NCBI RefSeq assembly: GCF_001625445.1
Contig: NZ_LWHG01000031.1
Coordinates: 1 to 64,000, forward strand
Direction of reading: 5' to 3'
DNA: 64,000 nucleotides
Source: Haladaptatus sp. R4
GTDB lineage: Archaea; Halobacteriota; Halobacteria; Halobacteriales; Haladaptataceae
Positions 62,285-64,000 of the stretch are shown here, one piece after another (positions within the stretch are counted from its first letter, which is position 1; every line of letters begins with the position of its first letter). The translations under genes were made by a program, and so were the position numbers. The notes below the pieces were generated by a model. It saw nothing but the letters and a program-made list of their open reading frames with translations, had not been told where the DNA came from and searched no databases.

Positions 62285-62497
62285 TCAGAACGTGCTGTTC
62301 CGAATCGTCATGTAGAACATGATGATCATCGCGGAGATGAGGAGCAGGAACTCCAGTTGAGTGATCGACTTTTGCTTCGAAACCACGAAGAGGATGAGAC
62401 TCGCTCCACCGAGTACCGCGACGGCGACGAACAACAGTATCGTGATATTGGTCTCGTCACTGACCCAGTAAAACACCCGGTCGCCAAGGCCGTCCAT
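62285..62497 (-). CDS. Small two-span membrane protein
   Basis: 70 residues: MDGLGDRVFYWVSDETNITI, then helices ILLFVAVAVLGGASLILFVV and LLLISAMIIMFYMTIRN. It lies 6 bp after the 175-residue protein on the same strand, so it is likely cotranscribed. Family unknown. Confidence 0.6.
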   Translation of the reverse strand: MDGLGDRVFYWVSDETNITILLFVAVAVLGGASLILFVVSKQKSITQLEFLLLISAMIIMFYMTIRNSTF

Positions 62498-62503
62498 AGC
62501 GGT

Positions 62504-63031
62504 TCAGAACGGAACTCCTTCGTACACACACTCGACGGGGTCGAGGACGAGTTGAAGCGCAAGCGCATAGCTTGCCAAGGCGAGTTTCGGATCGGCAACG
62601 AAGTCCGTGTTTTCGTCCCGCCATTCGGCGACGCTGGCAGCGAACCTGACGTGTGAATCGTGAATCGTCATGAGCCACTCCGATGGGAGTTCGACGGGAT
62701 CCCCCTTATTTGTCACCCGAAAGAGATATTTGAAGGTAGCGTCTCGGCGGCCGCTGATGTCCTCACCTGCCTGAAACTCGGGTAGTTGTGGCGTGCCGAA
62801 CAGTTGGATGAGACGGAACAGTGGAACCCCGATGTCGTTGGCGTTGGTACCATCGCTATCGTCGCTGACGTATGCGACGACGTTCAAATCCTCCCGTTCA
62901 CGAACGTTGTCCTCGATGAGGAGCGCACCGTTCTCCCGACGTGCTTCGATTTCCGACCGTGGAACGGGTTCGACGAGGATGTCCTGAAGTTCCTCGAAGT
63001 CCGGGGCGTCCGGATGGTTTCTGATATCCAT
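62504..63031 (-). CDS. Soluble protein of unknown function
   Basis: 175 residues: MDIRNHPDAPDFEELQDILV, RREDLNVVAYVSD-like central strands, FRLIQLFGTPQLPEFQAGED and the C-terminal LALASYALALQLVLDPVECV. No signal peptide or membrane helix is clear. It sits between small membrane proteins on both sides with 3-6 bp gaps, so it may be the cytoplasmic part of a small membrane complex. I do not recognise it. Confidence 0.65.
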   Translation of the reverse strand: MDIRNHPDAPDFEELQDILVEPVPRSEIEARRENGALLIEDNVREREDLNVVAYVSDDSDGTNANDIGVPLFRLIQLFGTPQLPEFQAGEDISGRRDATFKYLFRVTNKGDPVELPSEWLMTIHDSHVRFAASVAEWRDENTDFVADPKLALASYALALQLVLDPVECVYEGVPF

Positions 63032-63034
63032 TGC

Positions 63035-63286
63035 TTAGTATGCGAAGTAGTTGAATCCACGCCAGCCAGCGTAGCCGACGGCGAAGAGGGCGGCGCCCGT
63101 GACGATGACGACGAGCGATTCGCCACCCGTCATCGTGTCCGCCATCTGCGGGATGAGCTTGAAATACAACGACAGACCGAACAGCAAGTAGATGTATCCG
63201 ACGACGATGCCAAGGAGGGCGATAATTATCGACAGTAGCCCAATCGGACCACGCAGCGATTTAGGGACGCTAGTCTTCAACGCCAT
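63035..63286 (-). CDS. Small membrane protein
   Basis: 83 residues from ATG 63286 (MALKTSVPKSLRGPIGLLSI). Two helices, IGLLSIIIALLGIVVGYIYLL and ESLVVIVTGAALFAVGYAGW. An upstream in-frame ATG adds 16 residues without hydrophobic or conserved character. It lies 3 bp before the 175-residue gene. Unknown function. Confidence 0.55.
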   Translation of the reverse strand: MALKTSVPKSLRGPIGLLSIIIALLGIVVGYIYLLFGLSLYFKLIPQMADTMTGGESLVVIVTGAALFAVGYAGWRGFNYFAY

Positions 63287-63330
63287 GGTTTGTGCTAATT
63301 GGGCACAATCATAAACGTTCTGCAACGAGT

Positions 63331-63669
63331 TCACTCGCTTTTATTCCGCTCGCGCTCTCTTTTTTCGAGATTTTCCATACTCTCCCCCGACAGCGGCGAC
63401 ATTCGTTCGTCGAACTCCTCGCTCCCCTCCGGTTTCGCCGCCGCTTCCCGTCCCGAAAAATACGAGGAGATGAACAGTTCGTGGTTTTCACGGAGGGAGT
63501 AGCCAACGTACACGAGGATAATACCCGGCAGTACCCGAAGAACGGCCGCAGGCGATGTGATTCCGTAGCTACCCACCACGACCGAACCGTGAATGGCATC
63601 GCCAACGAGGAGCGCTCCAGTGACGAGCGTCGTCGTCGAAAGCATCGACAGGAACTGACGGGAGACCAT
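63331..63669 (-). CDS. Small membrane protein next to phosphoribosyltransferase
   Basis: 112 residues from ATG 63669 (MVSRQFLSMLSTTTLVTGAL). Two or three helices in the N-terminal 75 residues, including LVTGALLVGDAIHGSVVVGS and VLRVLPGIILVYVGYSLREN, then a charged C-terminal tail (EGSEEFDERMSPLSGESMEN). Its start is next to the stop of the phosphoribosyltransferase gene at 63671, so the two are likely cotranscribed. Unknown function. Confidence 0.6.
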   Translation of the reverse strand: MVSRQFLSMLSTTTLVTGALLVGDAIHGSVVVGSYGITSPAAVLRVLPGIILVYVGYSLRENHELFISSYFSGREAAAKPEGSEEFDERMSPLSGESMENLEKRERERNKSE

Positions 63670-63670
63670 C

Positions 63671-64000
63671 TTATCCGTCGCCGTGTTCGTCGACGATGAC
63701 GACTTCGCCATCTTGGACGTCCACGTTGATGAGCGTCTTCACCGTATAGTCCGTGTCGTCCAGTTCGTTCGCGCCGACCTTCTTGATGACGGCACACACG
63801 TCCACCACATCCGCACCGATGTATTCGAGCGCTTGCGTGACGGCCTTCATCGTTCCGCCCGTCGAGAGCACGTCGTCCAACAGGAGCACGCGGTCACCCT
63901 CGTCGACGTTGTTGATGAACATCTCGTTCTCCGAGTAGCCGGTTTGCTGGGAGAGCGAAACCTCCCCGTCGAGTCCGTACTGGCGCTTTCGGATGACGAC
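63671..64000 (-). CDS. Hypoxanthine/adenine phosphoribosyltransferase-like protein (5' end outside window)
   Basis: The C-terminal 109 residues of a gene that continues past 64000. The visible part starts [20 protein letters not shown] and includes the PRPP-binding motif [20 protein letters not shown], followed by [20 protein letters not shown] and the end EHGDG. This matches haloarchaeal HGPRTase-like/Apt proteins that salvage purine bases with PRPP. Which base is used cannot be decided from this fragment. The reading frame is intact through the window edge. Confidence 0.85.
   Translation of the reverse strand, partial: VVIRKRQYGLDGEVSLSQQTGYSENEMFINNVDEGDRVLLLDDVLSTGGTMKAVTQALEYIGADVVDVCAVIKKVGANELDDTDYTVKTLINVDVQDGEVVIVDEHGDG

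Noticed and set aside
1-64000. CRISPR arrays, insertion sequences or prophage genes
   Set aside because: No regularly spaced repeats, transposase, integrase or phage structural genes were seen on either strand.

Overview
The window is chromosomal DNA from a halophilic archaeon (class Halobacteria). Supporting signs are the GC-rich, acidic-residue-rich genes, the Tat-dependent lipoproteins (twin arginine followed by a lipobox Cys), the archaeal TFB, GltX, RNase J, L7Ae/S28e/L24e and TmcA, and several families found almost only in haloarchaea (DUF58/DUF4129/DUF7269/DUF7519 cluster, Hvo_1808-type surface protein, HalOD1, DUF5793, DUF7522). I cannot fix the genus. There is no phage, insertion sequence or CRISPR array. 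Four tRNA genes are present: Ser(CGA), Gly(TCC) and two identical initiator Met.

Layout. 0-4.6 kb: tRNA-Ser, then a MoxR ATPase diverging from a four-gene DUF4129-DUF7269-DUF58-DUF7519 operon. 4.9-9.7 kb: a secreted HELTH protein, a TFB, a lipoprotein polysaccharide deacetylase and MsrA. 10.3-16.8 kb: a minus-strand operon of a peptide/metal-type ABC importer plus two GATase-like proteins, preceded by two TTTAGG-N4-CCTAAA operators that look like DtxR/Idr iron-regulator sites. 16.9-22.2 kb: a heavily structured leader, RNase J, the isoprenoid synthase IdsA and GltX. 22.3-28.2 kb: small regulators (HalOD1, a bacterio-opsin-activator-type HTH protein), TmcA, a haem-copper oxidase subunit III and a GNAT acetyltransferase. 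28.3-29.7 kb: rpl7ae-rps28e-rpl24e-ndk, with a C/D-type kink-turn in the leader that L7Ae itself could bind. 29.7-37.1 kb: ZIP transporter, selenium-binding protein with ferredoxin, penicillin acylase, two methyltransferases and a tRNA-Gly region full of palindromes. 37.2-40.9 kb: type IV pilus PilC/PilB pair. 41.8-50.0 kb: a nucleoside uptake and salvage block (phosphohexo/pentomutase, BMP lipoprotein, ATPase, two permeases, cytidine deaminase, nucleoside phosphorylase). 50.0-53.0 kb: a DUF2298 membrane protein and a tandemly duplicated initiator tRNA region. 53.1-60.9 kb: a DJ-1/PfpI protein and a complete second peptide ABC importer. 61.0-64.0 kb: seven small proteins of unknown function, then a hypoxanthine/adenine phosphoribosyltransferase that runs off the end.

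A striking property of the sequence is that eight genes, including the essential ribosomal protein S28e, carry frameshifts. Each can be repaired by restoring one or two bases, nearly always G or C in a short run of the same base. This looks like systematic homopolymer loss in the assembly rather than gene decay, and I annotate these genes across the frameshift. The most interesting biological signals are the putative iron-responsive ABC operon with its unusual permease-ATPase-ATPase fusion and GATase-like partners, the L7Ae kink-turn leader, the four-hairpin leader before RNase J, and the repeat and tRNA-fragment structure around the tRNA-Met and tRNA-Gly genes.
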